Assembly: GCA_021797365.1 (NCBI GenBank) | Contig: JAJZZU010000025.1 | Coordinates: 1-14,445 of the forward strand | Length of the DNA stretch: 14,445 nt | DNA from: Pseudomonadota bacterium | GTDB lineage: Bacteria > Pseudomonadota > Gammaproteobacteria > Acidiferrobacterales > Acidiferrobacteraceae | Direction: 5' to 3' | Shown: positions 7,020-13,624 of the stretch, piece by piece | How positions within the stretch are numbered: the stretch's first letter is position 1 | Layout of the letters: each line of letters starts with the position of its first letter | Translations under genes and position numbers: made by a program | The notes under the pieces: generated by a model | Told to the model about the DNA's origin: nothing | Seen by the model: the letters and a program-made list of their open reading frames with translations, nothing else | Databases searched by the model: none

Positions 7020-8124
7020 TGAGTCGGCGCCGCCCGTTGCACCCATCGAGAAGGCCGAGGTGCAGGTGTTTCGCATACCGACCGAGCAACCGGAGTCTGA
7101 CGGTACGCTCGCTTGGAGCGCCACAATCATGGTGCTGGCGAGGCTTTATGCCGGCGGCCATGCCGGGCTTGGCTATACCTATAGCGCCAAGGGGGCGGCC
7201 GGGGTGGTGGCCGAGCATCTGTTTCCGATCCTTCGGGGCCGCGACGCCTTCGACATATCCGGCGCCTGGTTCGCCATGGCCCAAGCCTTGCGCAATATCG
7301 GCCGACCGGGGATCGGGGGTGCGGCGCTGTCGGCGGTTGACTGCGCGTTGTGGGATTTGAAGGCGCGGATACTGGGTGTTCCGCTGGCCACCCTGCTTGG
7401 CCGCAAGCACGTGGCGCTGCCGGCTTACGGGAGCGGCGGCTTTACGTCGTATTCCCGCGACCAACTGGTCGATCAGTTGCGCCATTGGGCCGAACAAGGG
7501 TTGCCGGCCGTCAAGATGAAGGTCGGGCGTGCGCCCGAGCACGATGTGGCGCGCGTGGCTGCGGCGCGTGATGCGATCGGTCCGGCCACCGCGCTTTTCG
7601 TGGATGCCAACGGCGCCTATAGTCGCAAGCAGGCGCTTCAGTTTGCCATGGCGTTCGGCAAGCAAGAGGTGTCGTGGTTCGAGGAGCCGGTGTCGAGCGA
7701 CGACCTGGCCGGTTTGCGTCTCATAGGCGACAGGGCGCCCCCCGGAATGGATGTGAGCGCCGGGGAATACGTCTACGACCTTTTTGGCGCGCGCCGACTG
7801 GTGGAATCGGCGCGCATCGACGTTTTGCAGGCTGACATCACGCGTTGCGGCGGTGTCAGTGAATTCCTGCGCCTGGATGCCCTATGTCAGGCCCATTGTC
7901 TGCCGTTTTCTTCACATACGGCACCCGCTATCCATTTGCCCGTATGCGCCGCCTGTCAGCAGATACGACATATGGAATATTTCCACGATCACGTCCGCAT
8001 AGAGCACATGCTGTTCGACGGGGCGCCCACCCCAGATGGCGGCCTCCTGACGCCGGACCTCTCCCGACCGGGGCTCGGTTTGGAGGTCAAAGAGACGGAC
8101 GCGCGGGCCTATATCGTCTCCTGA
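7009..8124 (+). CDS. Enolase-superfamily protein, mandelate racemase/muconate lactonizing group
   Basis: The 371-residue protein has an N-terminal capping domain (about 15-135) and a C-terminal TIM barrel. The barrel carries the full catalytic set of the mandelate racemase subgroup: KMK (Lys169, Lys171), the metal ligands Asp199 in FVDANGAYS, Glu225 in WFEEPVSS and Glu253 in SAGEY, and His303 in PFSSHTAP. Enzymes with this set abstract the alpha proton of a carboxylate and then racemise it or, most often, dehydrate a sugar acid. ATG 7009 is chosen because GGGAGGAG precedes it by about ten bases and the conserved part begins shortly after. The frame is open further upstream inside the previous gene. 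It overlaps the thiamine-diphosphate enzyme gene by 11 bases, implying translational coupling and a shared pathway. A sugar-acid dehydratase feeding a 2-oxo acid to the neighbour is plausible, but the substrate is unknown. Confidence 0.9.
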   Translation: MAIDESAPPVAPIEKAEVQVFRIPTEQPESDGTLAWSATIMVLARLYAGGHAGLGYTYSAKGAAGVVAEHLFPILRGRDAFDISGAWFAMAQALRNIGRPGIGGAALSAVDCALWDLKARILGVPLATLLGRKHVALPAYGSGGFTSYSRDQLVDQLRHWAEQGLPAVKMKVGRAPEHDVARVAAARDAIGPATALFVDANGAYSRKQALQFAMAFGKQEVSWFEEPVSSDDLAGLRLIGDRAPPGMDVSAGEYVYDLFGARRLVESARIDVLQADITRCGGVSEFLRLDALCQAHCLPFSSHTAPAIHLPVCAACQQIRHMEYFHDHVRIEHMLFDGAPTPDGGLLTPDLSRPGLGLEVKETDARAYIVS

Positions 8125-8320
8125 CGACCTCCCGGAAACTACTCCTACGCATCGCTTGCACTTCCATGCGGAAACGTAACGGACGTGTCGCAGGATTGCG
8201 GCCTCGCTACGCGCGTCTCCATCCAGGCATCCCAAAGAGGCCTGGGGCGCGAGCGCCATTCCTGATGGTGGCGGATTTAGATAGTCTGAACATGAAACCC
8301 ACGAAAGGAGCGGTTATCCC

Positions 8321-9166
8321 ATGTGTCCAGACCCGGAAAATAAGCCAAATACCCTGAAGCTTGACCGCAACGAGCTGAAAAAGACCCAGGAGCGCGTCAC
8401 GATCTCGGTGGGCGTGGTCCACGAGGTGATTCGCGAAGAGGGGGAGCAGGAACTGCAGAGGTCGATCCCGGCACTCGCGTGGTCGGGTCTCGCGGCCGGT
8501 CTTTCCATGGGTTTTTCAATGCTCGGCGAGGGCATGATCTATCATGGGCTGCCGGCCAGTTCGTGGCGCAAGCTTGTGGCGGGCCTTGGGTATACGCTCG
8601 GCTTTATCATCGTCGTCCTCGGGCGCCAGCAGCTGTTCACGGAAAACACCCTGACCCCGATCCTGCCGCTCATGCAGGATTTGACGTGGCGCAAGTTCGC
8701 GCGGGTCATGACGCTGTGGGCCACGGTACTTGCCACCAACCTCCTGGGGGCCCTGCTGTTTGCTTGGGCGATCGCCGACACCTCGCTCTTCAAGGCCGGC
8801 ATGCAGCATACATTGACCGTGCTTGGCCATCACGCCTTGCGCCCCTTTGCGCCGATGTTTCTCGGGGCCGTGTTCGCGGGCTGGCTGGTTGCACTCATGG
8901 TGTGGTTATTGCCGGCCGCGGAGACCGCGCGCGTCGTCATCATCATGCTCTTGACCTATGTCATCAGTGTCGCCGGCTTTCCGCACCTCATCGCAGGCTC
9001 CGTGGAGGCGTTCTATCTGGTCTTGCGCGGTGGCTTGTCCTGGCCCGGGTACTTCACGCAATTCATGATCCCGACCTTTCTCGGCAACGTCGTCGGCGGC
9101 GTCGTCTTGGTAGCAGCCTTGAATCATGCCCAGGCCACGGCCGGCACGCCGCCCCCGGACAAGTAA
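8321..9166 (+). CDS. Formate/nitrite transporter (FNT) family membrane protein, YfdC-like
   Basis: The 281-residue protein is a predicted pentameric anion channel of the FNT family, which moves small monovalent anions such as formate, nitrite, acetate, lactate or hydrosulfide across the inner membrane. A charged 48-residue cytoplasmic N-terminus precedes six hydrophobic segments, roughly 50-75, 85-101, 129-151, 177-197, 204-220 and 248-268. GRQQLFTENTLTPILPLM (101-118) is typical of the YfdC-like branch. GFPHLIAGSVEAF holds the central-pore His222 equivalent of FocA. The start ATG 8321 has AAAGGAG ten bases upstream. A 196-base gap separates it from the enolase-superfamily gene, so it may have its own promoter, although no clear one is seen. 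The ion carried cannot be predicted from the sequence. Confidence 0.9.
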   Translation: MCPDPENKPNTLKLDRNELKKTQERVTISVGVVHEVIREEGEQELQRSIPALAWSGLAAGLSMGFSMLGEGMIYHGLPASSWRKLVAGLGYTLGFIIVVLGRQQLFTENTLTPILPLMQDLTWRKFARVMTLWATVLATNLLGALLFAWAIADTSLFKAGMQHTLTVLGHHALRPFAPMFLGAVFAGWLVALMVWLLPAAETARVVIIMLLTYVISVAGFPHLIAGSVEAFYLVLRGGLSWPGYFTQFMIPTFLGNVVGGVVLVAALNHAQATAGTPPPDK

Positions 9167-9357
9167 GCCGCCACAAAACCAGTTCGCGCACCGCGCCCTA
9201 TGGGCTGCCCGTTTGTCGTATATCAAGGCGCCCCGCGAATTTCAGGTCATACCTCGATAATGGGCTGGTGTGCCGGCTGGGCGGCGCGCACAGAGGGAGA
9301 AAGCGGCCCCCGCTGCCACGCGAACATTGACTATAAAAAAGAGCGGAGGGAGGGGAG

Positions 9358-10671
9358 ATGCTGAAGACGGAGGATTTTTGGGCCACGGTCATTGGGCTTT
9401 TGGCCTTGCTTGGGGTATGGATGGCGTGGCAGGCGGGTTCGCCGCTTGCGCAGATGGTGGCCTTGAACACGGCGGGGCTCCATTGGCAAACCTGGGGCGT
9501 GTTGCTCGCCTTCTTCGATCACCAATGGGATGCGGTATTGCTACAGCCCATTGTCTTTTCCCTATTTCTTGCCATACCCGTGATCTTTCTCAATCTGGAC
9601 CTTGAACGCTTCCTGCTGGGATTCTTGGTGTTGTTTCTGCTGGCCTTGGCGACGTTTTCGATATCCGGCTGGGCGCAGTCCGCGCGCTTCGAACTTGAGC
9701 CGCCGGTCGTGGCGCTGCTCCTGGGTCTTGCCATAGGCAACCTGGTGGTGATTCCCGATTGGATGAAGCCGGCCTTACGCGTCGAGCTCTACCTGAAGAC
9801 CGGGATCGTCCTGCTCGGCGCCACCTTTCCCCTCTCACTGCTCTTGAGCGCTGGACCGGCGGCATTGATGCAGGCGGCGGTCGGCACGATCCTTACGGTC
9901 GGCGCGATCTACGGCCTTGGCCGTTGGTGGGGCCTAAGTCACGGCCAAGCGGCAGTCCTGGGAACCGGCGCCGGCGTCTGTGGGGTATCGGCGGCCATGG
10001 CCGCCGGCTCGGCGGTGGAGGCGCGACGCCAGGAGATCTATCAGGCGATATCGCTGGTCATCCTGTTTTCGCTCGCCTGGGTGGTGGTGCTTCCCCAGTT
10101 GGCGGTCTTCTTCGGGCTCACGCCGGGGCAAGGGGGCGCCTGGATCGGGACATCCGAACTCGCCGATGCCGCCGGTATGGCGGCGGCCAGCAGTTTCGGG
10201 GCCATGGTGGGCCATGCCGATGTCGTGATCAAGGCGTTTACTTTGACCAAGGTGATCGGACGCGACGTCTGGATAGGTCTATGGGCGATCTTCTGGACAT
10301 TCACCACCACTTGGCATCGCTCGCCGGGGGCGAGGCCTTCATCTCCCGATCCCAGCAGCGCGCATGCCTGGTGGCGGCGCGTGCCCAAGTTCGTCATCGG
10401 CTTTTTGCTGGCCGCGGGCGTCATGAGCCTCCTCACCTTGCAGATGACGTCCGCGCTTCGCCATGATCTTCTGGTGCCCCTGGTGGGCCTGCGCACATGG
10501 GCCTTCACGCTTTGCTTTCTTGCGATCGGATTGAACACCCGGTTTCGCCAGATGTTGGCCGTGGAGCGCCGGGTGGTGCTCGTATTCTCCGCGGGCGTCG
10601 TCTTCAATCTCGCCGTCGGTTATGTCCTGTCTACGATCGTGTTCGGGAGCCAATGGGCGGCCTTGCGTTGA
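9358..10671 (+). CDS. YeiH family putative sulfate exporter (PSE/UPF0324), polytopic membrane protein
   Basis: The 437-residue protein has about ten or more hydrophobic segments and the hallmark GTGAGVCGVSAAMAAG run (starting at residue 202) of the YeiH/UPF0324 family. Further family features are LKTGIVLLGATFPLSLLL, ELADAAGMAAASSFGAMVG and a C-terminal VPKFVIGFLLAAG and FLAIGLNTRF. Members are annotated as putative sulfate exporters and some sit beside organosulfonate or thiosulfate genes. Real substrates are largely untested. The protein is longer than E. coli YeiH (about 350) because of an extra N-terminal region of about 95 residues with three hydrophobic stretches. A GGAGGGAGGGGAG tract directly before ATG 9358 serves as ribosome site. 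The stop codon overlaps the start of a small cysteine-rich ORF. Confidence 0.9.
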   Translation: MLKTEDFWATVIGLLALLGVWMAWQAGSPLAQMVALNTAGLHWQTWGVLLAFFDHQWDAVLLQPIVFSLFLAIPVIFLNLDLERFLLGFLVLFLLALATFSISGWAQSARFELEPPVVALLLGLAIGNLVVIPDWMKPALRVELYLKTGIVLLGATFPLSLLLSAGPAALMQAAVGTILTVGAIYGLGRWWGLSHGQAAVLGTGAGVCGVSAAMAAGSAVEARRQEIYQAISLVILFSLAWVVVLPQLAVFFGLTPGQGGAWIGTSELADAAGMAAASSFGAMVGHADVVIKAFTLTKVIGRDVWIGLWAIFWTFTTTWHRSPGARPSSPDPSSAHAWWRRVPKFVIGFLLAAGVMSLLTLQMTSALRHDLLVPLVGLRTWAFTLCFLAIGLNTRFRQMLAVERRVVLVFSAGVVFNLAVGYVLSTIVFGSQWAALR

Positions 10672-10913
10672 TGTCCGCGGGCTGCACCGGCTGCCGGCAC
10701 TGGACCACCGGCCGCGAGCTGGAGCGAGAGGGTCTGTTCCCGGGTCTGCTCGTATTATCGTCCGGCACGAGCAGCCTCGCGGCGACCTACGGCTATTGCG
10801 CCTTGCGGGATCGACTGACGTCCTGCGACCTGCCGATGCCGTGCCGGGAGCCGCGTGTGGCGGTCTCGGCCGCGGCCCCGGTGAGGCACGGGAGGCGTGA
10901 GCCCCAAGCATAG
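10671..10913 (+). CDS. Small cysteine-rich hypothetical protein
   Basis: This is an 80-residue unrecognised protein. It opens with SAGCTGCRHW (Cys5, Cys8) and has three further cysteines in YGYCALRDRLTSCDLPMPC (Cys43, Cys52, Cys58). Five cysteines in the first 58 residues, with a Cys-x2-Cys pair and flanking aromatic residues, suggest binding of zinc or an iron-sulfur cluster, or redox activity. The last 20 residues are rich in Arg, Ala and Pro and look unstructured. Its ATG overlaps the TGA of the YeiH-family gene by one base (TGATG), the usual sign of translational coupling. An in-frame ATG at 10653, preceded by GGGAG, would add MGGLAL and is an alternative start. No signal peptide or membrane segment is seen. 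Given its size it could be non-coding, but the cysteine pattern and coupling argue for a real gene. Confidence 0.55.
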   Translation: MSAGCTGCRHWTTGRELEREGLFPGLLVLSSGTSSLAATYGYCALRDRLTSCDLPMPCREPRVAVSAAAPVRHGRREPQA

Positions 10914-11248
10914 CCCCGCGCCTTGGCTTCGTCGCGGTCCCTCATGCGCGGGTCGCCCCGCCCTATCGTTCGGCGTCCATCCCTAAGGCGGATCAATGCC
11001 GGCGGCGGTATCGGTACAATAGCGATCGAGCGCGCGACCGGAACCTCATGGGGCCTTCGCGAGGGCCCACGGTGTCGTTACGCGCAGGGGTCGTGATGGT
11101 CCGCATGCCGCGGCGACTAGGCTGTATAGGGGGATCACCAGCCCCCGGTCGGGTGGTTGCGGGCGCTGTCGGCCCTCGCCTTCCCCGCTACCGTGACGGG
11201 GCCTGCGTCTTTTACCGAAACACCTCTCTTTTCCGACCAGGAGGACAT
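10914..11248. other. 335-base intergenic region upstream of the short-chain dehydrogenase
   Basis: No gene is apparent here. The dehydrogenase frame is open from 11048, but this part has no family similarity and no ribosome site. Contents that can be seen: TACAAT at 11015-11020, a possible -10 without a good -35; a hairpin at 11051-11068 (stem GGGCCTT/AGGGCCC with one G-T pair, loop CGCG); and a weaker GGGGG/CCCCC dyad at 11129-11146. If transcription starts near 11027, both hairpins would be in a leader of about 220 bases. No known riboswitch is recognised. Confidence 0.5.
11051..11068 (+). repeat. GC-rich hairpin in the leader of the short-chain dehydrogenase gene
   Basis: Bases 11051-11057 pair with 11062-11068 (seven pairs, one of them G-U) around the tetraloop CGCG. 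No T-run follows, so it is not a standard terminator. It could be a structured mRNA leader or simply chance in GC-rich DNA. Confidence 0.3.
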
Positions 11249-12346
11249 ATGGCAAACACTCAGGATGTGGTCGTCATAACGGGCGCAAGTGCCGGGCACG
11301 GCCGTGCCGTGGCCCGTGGTTTTGCCCGCCAGGGTGCGAAAATCGGCCTGCTGGCGCGGGGACGCGAGGGGCTTGAGGCCGCCAAGCGGGAGGTGGAGTC
11401 CCTGGGTGGTCAGGCGCTCGTGGTGCCAACCGACGTCTCGGATGCCGACCAGGTCGAGGCCGCCGCGCAGGCCGTCGAAGCGGAACTCGGACCGATCTCG
11501 GTATGGGTCAATAATGCCATGGTCTCGGTCTTCTCACCGGTCAAGACGCTGCGCCCCGAGGAGATCGCGCGCGTCACCGAGGTCACCTATCTCGGCTATG
11601 CCTACGGTACGATGGCGGCCTTGCGCCGTATGCTGCCGCGTGACCGCGGTGTCATCATCCAGGTCGGTTCGGCGCTCGCCTATCGCGGCATCCCTCTGCA
11701 GGCCGCGTATTGCGGGGCCAAGCACGCGATCGCGGGTTTCACTGAGTCGCTACGCACCGAGTTACTCCACGACAAGAGCCGCGTGCGTGTGACCATGGTC
11801 CAGATGCCCGCCATGAATACGACACAATTTTCTTGGTCCAAGAATAAGATGAATCATAATCCTCAACCTGTTCCTCCGATTTATGAGCCCGAGGTCGCGG
11901 CCCGCGCGGTGATCTGGGCGGCGCGCCACGATCGTCGCGAGATCGATGTCGGGGGCTCGACCGTGGCCGCCATTCTCGCCAACAAGATCGCGCCAGGCCT
12001 CCTGGATCATTATCTGGCGCGCAACGGTTATCGTTCACAGGAAGCGCCCGGGCCGGTCGATCGCGCGCGTCCCGACAATCTCTGGCGACCGGTGCCCGGT
12101 GATCATGGTGTTCATGGCCCGTTTTCCGATCGCTCAATAAGCCGCAGCCCCGAGGTCTGGACGACCCTGCACCGTGGCACGATCGCGGTCGTGGCGGGAT
12201 TGGGTCTGGCGCTGGCGGGACTGTCCGCGGGCCTGCGGCGCAGCCGACGTAGCGCCAAGCAGACCGATCGTCCCGTCATCGCCCCCGCCACCCGCGGTGC
12301 GGGCGATGAACACGGCGCGCGCCTGCGCGAGTTGCCGGCGGTGTGA
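11249..12346 (+). CDS. SDR family oxidoreductase with C-terminal membrane segment
   Basis: The 365-residue protein is a classical short-chain dehydrogenase/reductase with an unusual tail. The cofactor motif TGASAGHG is at 11-18, NNAM replaces the usual NNAG at 88-91, the catalytic serine is Ser141 in VGSALAYR, and YxxxK is Tyr154-Lys158. Arg37 (LLAR) after the second strand is compatible with NADP preference. After the Rossmann domain (to about 250), a segment with DNLW..VPGDHGVHGPF and WTTLHR leads to a single hydrophobic helix at about 311-329, followed by an Arg-rich cytoplasmic end. This extended architecture recurs in a subfamily of about 330-370 residues, whose substrate I do not know. 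ATG 11249 has AGGAGG four bases upstream, which excludes the 67-codon upstream extension of the frame. The gene stands alone between two non-coding gaps. Confidence 0.9.
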   Translation: MANTQDVVVITGASAGHGRAVARGFARQGAKIGLLARGREGLEAAKREVESLGGQALVVPTDVSDADQVEAAAQAVEAELGPISVWVNNAMVSVFSPVKTLRPEEIARVTEVTYLGYAYGTMAALRRMLPRDRGVIIQVGSALAYRGIPLQAAYCGAKHAIAGFTESLRTELLHDKSRVRVTMVQMPAMNTTQFSWSKNKMNHNPQPVPPIYEPEVAARAVIWAARHDRREIDVGGSTVAAILANKIAPGLLDHYLARNGYRSQEAPGPVDRARPDNLWRPVPGDHGVHGPFSDRSISRSPEVWTTLHRGTIAVVAGLGLALAGLSAGLRRSRRSAKQTDRPVIAPATRGAGDEHGARLRELPAV

Positions 12347-12351
12347 GAACG

Positions 12352-12371
12352 TGGGCGGCGTTTGCCGCCCA
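12352..12371 (+). terminator. GC-rich hairpin after the SDR gene, possible terminator
   Basis: TGGGCGGC at 12352-12359 pairs perfectly with GCCGCCCA at 12364-12371 around the loop GTTT. It starts six bases after the SDR stop codon and lies before the Pho box, which fits a transcription end. No T-tract follows (TGGGGTGG), so it is not a canonical intrinsic terminator; it may act with Rho or stabilise the 3' end. Confidence 0.45.
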
Positions 12372-12421
12372 TGGGGTGGTGGCAATGCGCGGGGATTGGG
12401 TTAAAATGGCGCGCGCGATGC

Positions 12422-12439
12422 CTGTCATGGGGTTGTCAT
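12422..12439 (+). promoter_or_regulatory. Pho box (PhoB-binding site) upstream of pstS
   Basis: CTGTCAT at 12422-12428 and TTGTCAT at 12433-12439 are two 7-base direct repeats with a 4-base spacer, matching the PhoB consensus (two CTGTCAT-like units at 11-base spacing) at 13 of 14 unit positions. TAGGCT at 12450-12455 lies ten bases after the box, where a Pho promoter -10 is expected, though as a hexamer it is weak. The gene begins 48 bases downstream of the box. This indicates induction by phosphate starvation through PhoR-PhoB. Confidence 0.85.
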
Positions 12440-12486
12440 GAATCCTCCGTAGGCTTCACGGCAATCCACCAACCCTAGAGGCAGCT

Positions 12487-13572
12487 ATGTTAAAAAGAAT
12501 GAGCAGGTCCCCGTTCCATGCCGTGCTCGGGGGGTCGGTACTCGCGCTGGCGGTTGCCGGTATCCTGAATACCCCGCAGGCGTTCGCGCGCACGGTCAAT
12601 GTGACCGAGACCGGCTCCACCTTGCTCTATCCATTGTTCAATCTGTGGGTGCCGGCGTACACGCGTAGTCACCCGGGTGTGCGCATCACGACCCAGGGGA
12701 CGGGGAGCGGTACCGGGATCTCGGAGGCCACATCGGGTGTCGCGCAGATCGGCGCGTCGGATGCCTACATGAGCAATATGCAGGTCAAGCAGAACCCTGC
12801 GATCTTGAATATCCCGCTGGCCATCTCCGCGCAGACGATCAACTATAACATTCCCGGACTGAACAACGTCCATCTGAAGTTGAGTGGCCCGGTCCTGGCC
12901 GGTATCTATGACGGCCAGATCCGTTACTGGAATGCCCCGGCGATCGCCAGGTTGAACCCGGGCCGGCACCTGCCGCACCACCTCATCACCCCCATTCACA
13001 GAACCGATGGTAGTGGGGACACGTTCATATTCAGTCAGTATTTGTCGTTTTCGACACCGTACTGGAACTCGCATGTGGGTTACGGCACCACCATCAGCTG
13101 GCCGGCGGTGCCGGGCGGCCTGGGTGCGCTCGGTAATCCGGGAATGGTGCAGGCCGCCGCCCAGACGCCCTACTCCATCGCCTACATCGGCGTGAGTTTC
13201 ACAAAAGAGGTGGCGCGCGCGCATCTTGGCACCGCGCTCCTTAAGAATCGTGCGGGACACTTCCTGCTACCCACCAGGAAAACCGTGGGCGCGGCGGCCG
13301 CCGAGCTCGTGAACAAGACCCCGACCGACGAACGTATCAGCCTCGTGTTCGCGCCCGGCGCCGAGTCCTATCCCATCATCAATTACGAGTACGCCATCGT
13401 CAACGACCATCAGCCGAGCGGCGTCATGGCCACCACCCTGCGCGAGTTCCTGTCGTGGGCGGTGGATACTCATGAAGGCAACGCGCGCAAGTTCCTGCGC
13501 CAGGTGCACTTCATCGCATTACCGCCGCGTATCTCGGCGCTGAGCCGCAAGCAGATCGCCAAGATCCATTAA
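12487..13572 (+). CDS. pstS: Phosphate ABC transporter periplasmic substrate-binding protein PstS
   Basis: The 361-residue protein is the periplasmic receptor that captures phosphate for the PstCAB importer. A Sec signal peptide (positive MLKRMSRS, hydrophobic core at about 12-28, cleavage likely after AFA at residue 34) leads into the mature domain. Phosphate-contacting segments typical of PstS are visible: TGSTLLYPL (42-50), GTGSGTGI (71-78), ASDAYM with Asp92, and HRTDGSGDTF (171-180) with Arg172, Ser176 and Asp178. IYDGQIRYWN (140-149) is another family signature. The start ATG 12487 has GAGG five bases upstream. An internal ATG four codons later is possible but would remove part of the basic n-region. 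A Pho box precedes the gene, and pstC follows after a strong hairpin. The mature protein is basic and rich in His/Arg, which may suit acidic surroundings, though this is a guess. Confidence 0.95.
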   Translation: MLKRMSRSPFHAVLGGSVLALAVAGILNTPQAFARTVNVTETGSTLLYPLFNLWVPAYTRSHPGVRITTQGTGSGTGISEATSGVAQIGASDAYMSNMQVKQNPAILNIPLAISAQTINYNIPGLNNVHLKLSGPVLAGIYDGQIRYWNAPAIARLNPGRHLPHHLITPIHRTDGSGDTFIFSQYLSFSTPYWNSHVGYGTTISWPAVPGGLGALGNPGMVQAAAQTPYSIAYIGVSFTKEVARAHLGTALLKNRAGHFLLPTRKTVGAAAAELVNKTPTDERISLVFAPGAESYPIINYEYAIVNDHQPSGVMATTLREFLSWAVDTHEGNARKFLRQVHFIALPPRISALSRKQIAKIH

Positions 13573-13583
13573 GGGAGCCGATC

Positions 13584-13613
13584 GCCGGGGCCTTGTAGGG
13601 GCCCCGGCTTTCT
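13584..13613 (+). terminator. Strong hairpin with T-rich tail between pstS and pstC (leaky terminator or mRNA stabiliser)
   Basis: GCCGGGGCC at 13584-13592 pairs perfectly with GGCCCCGGC at 13600-13608, with a 7-base loop, and is followed by TTTCT. It begins 12 bases after the pstS stop and ends about a dozen bases before pstC. Such a hairpin fits partial termination or 3' protection of pstS mRNA, so that the binding protein is made in excess over the membrane subunits. Confidence 0.75.
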
Positions 13614-13624
13614 CTGAGAGCCTC

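Noticed and set aside
6246..7130. 294-codon minus-strand open frame opposite the thiamine-diphosphate enzyme
   Set aside because: Antisense shadow of a well-conserved gene, no family similarity seen.
8246..8257. GGCGCGAGCGCC palindrome before the FNT gene as a terminator for the preceding operon
   Set aside because: Only four base pairs are possible with a normal loop and no T-run follows.
9322..9357. TTGACTATAAAAAAG before the YeiH-family gene as a promoter
   Set aside because: The -35-like TTGACT and the A/T run are adjacent rather than spaced by about 17 bases, and the tract is too close to the ribosome site.
11048..11248. Upstream extension of the SDR frame
   Set aside because: No family similarity, no ribosome site, and a strong AGGAGG directly precedes ATG 11249.
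12398..12412. TTGGGTTAAAATGG upstream of pstS as a constitutive promoter
   Set aside because: No properly spaced -35/-10 pair can be assigned, and the Pho box further downstream explains control better.
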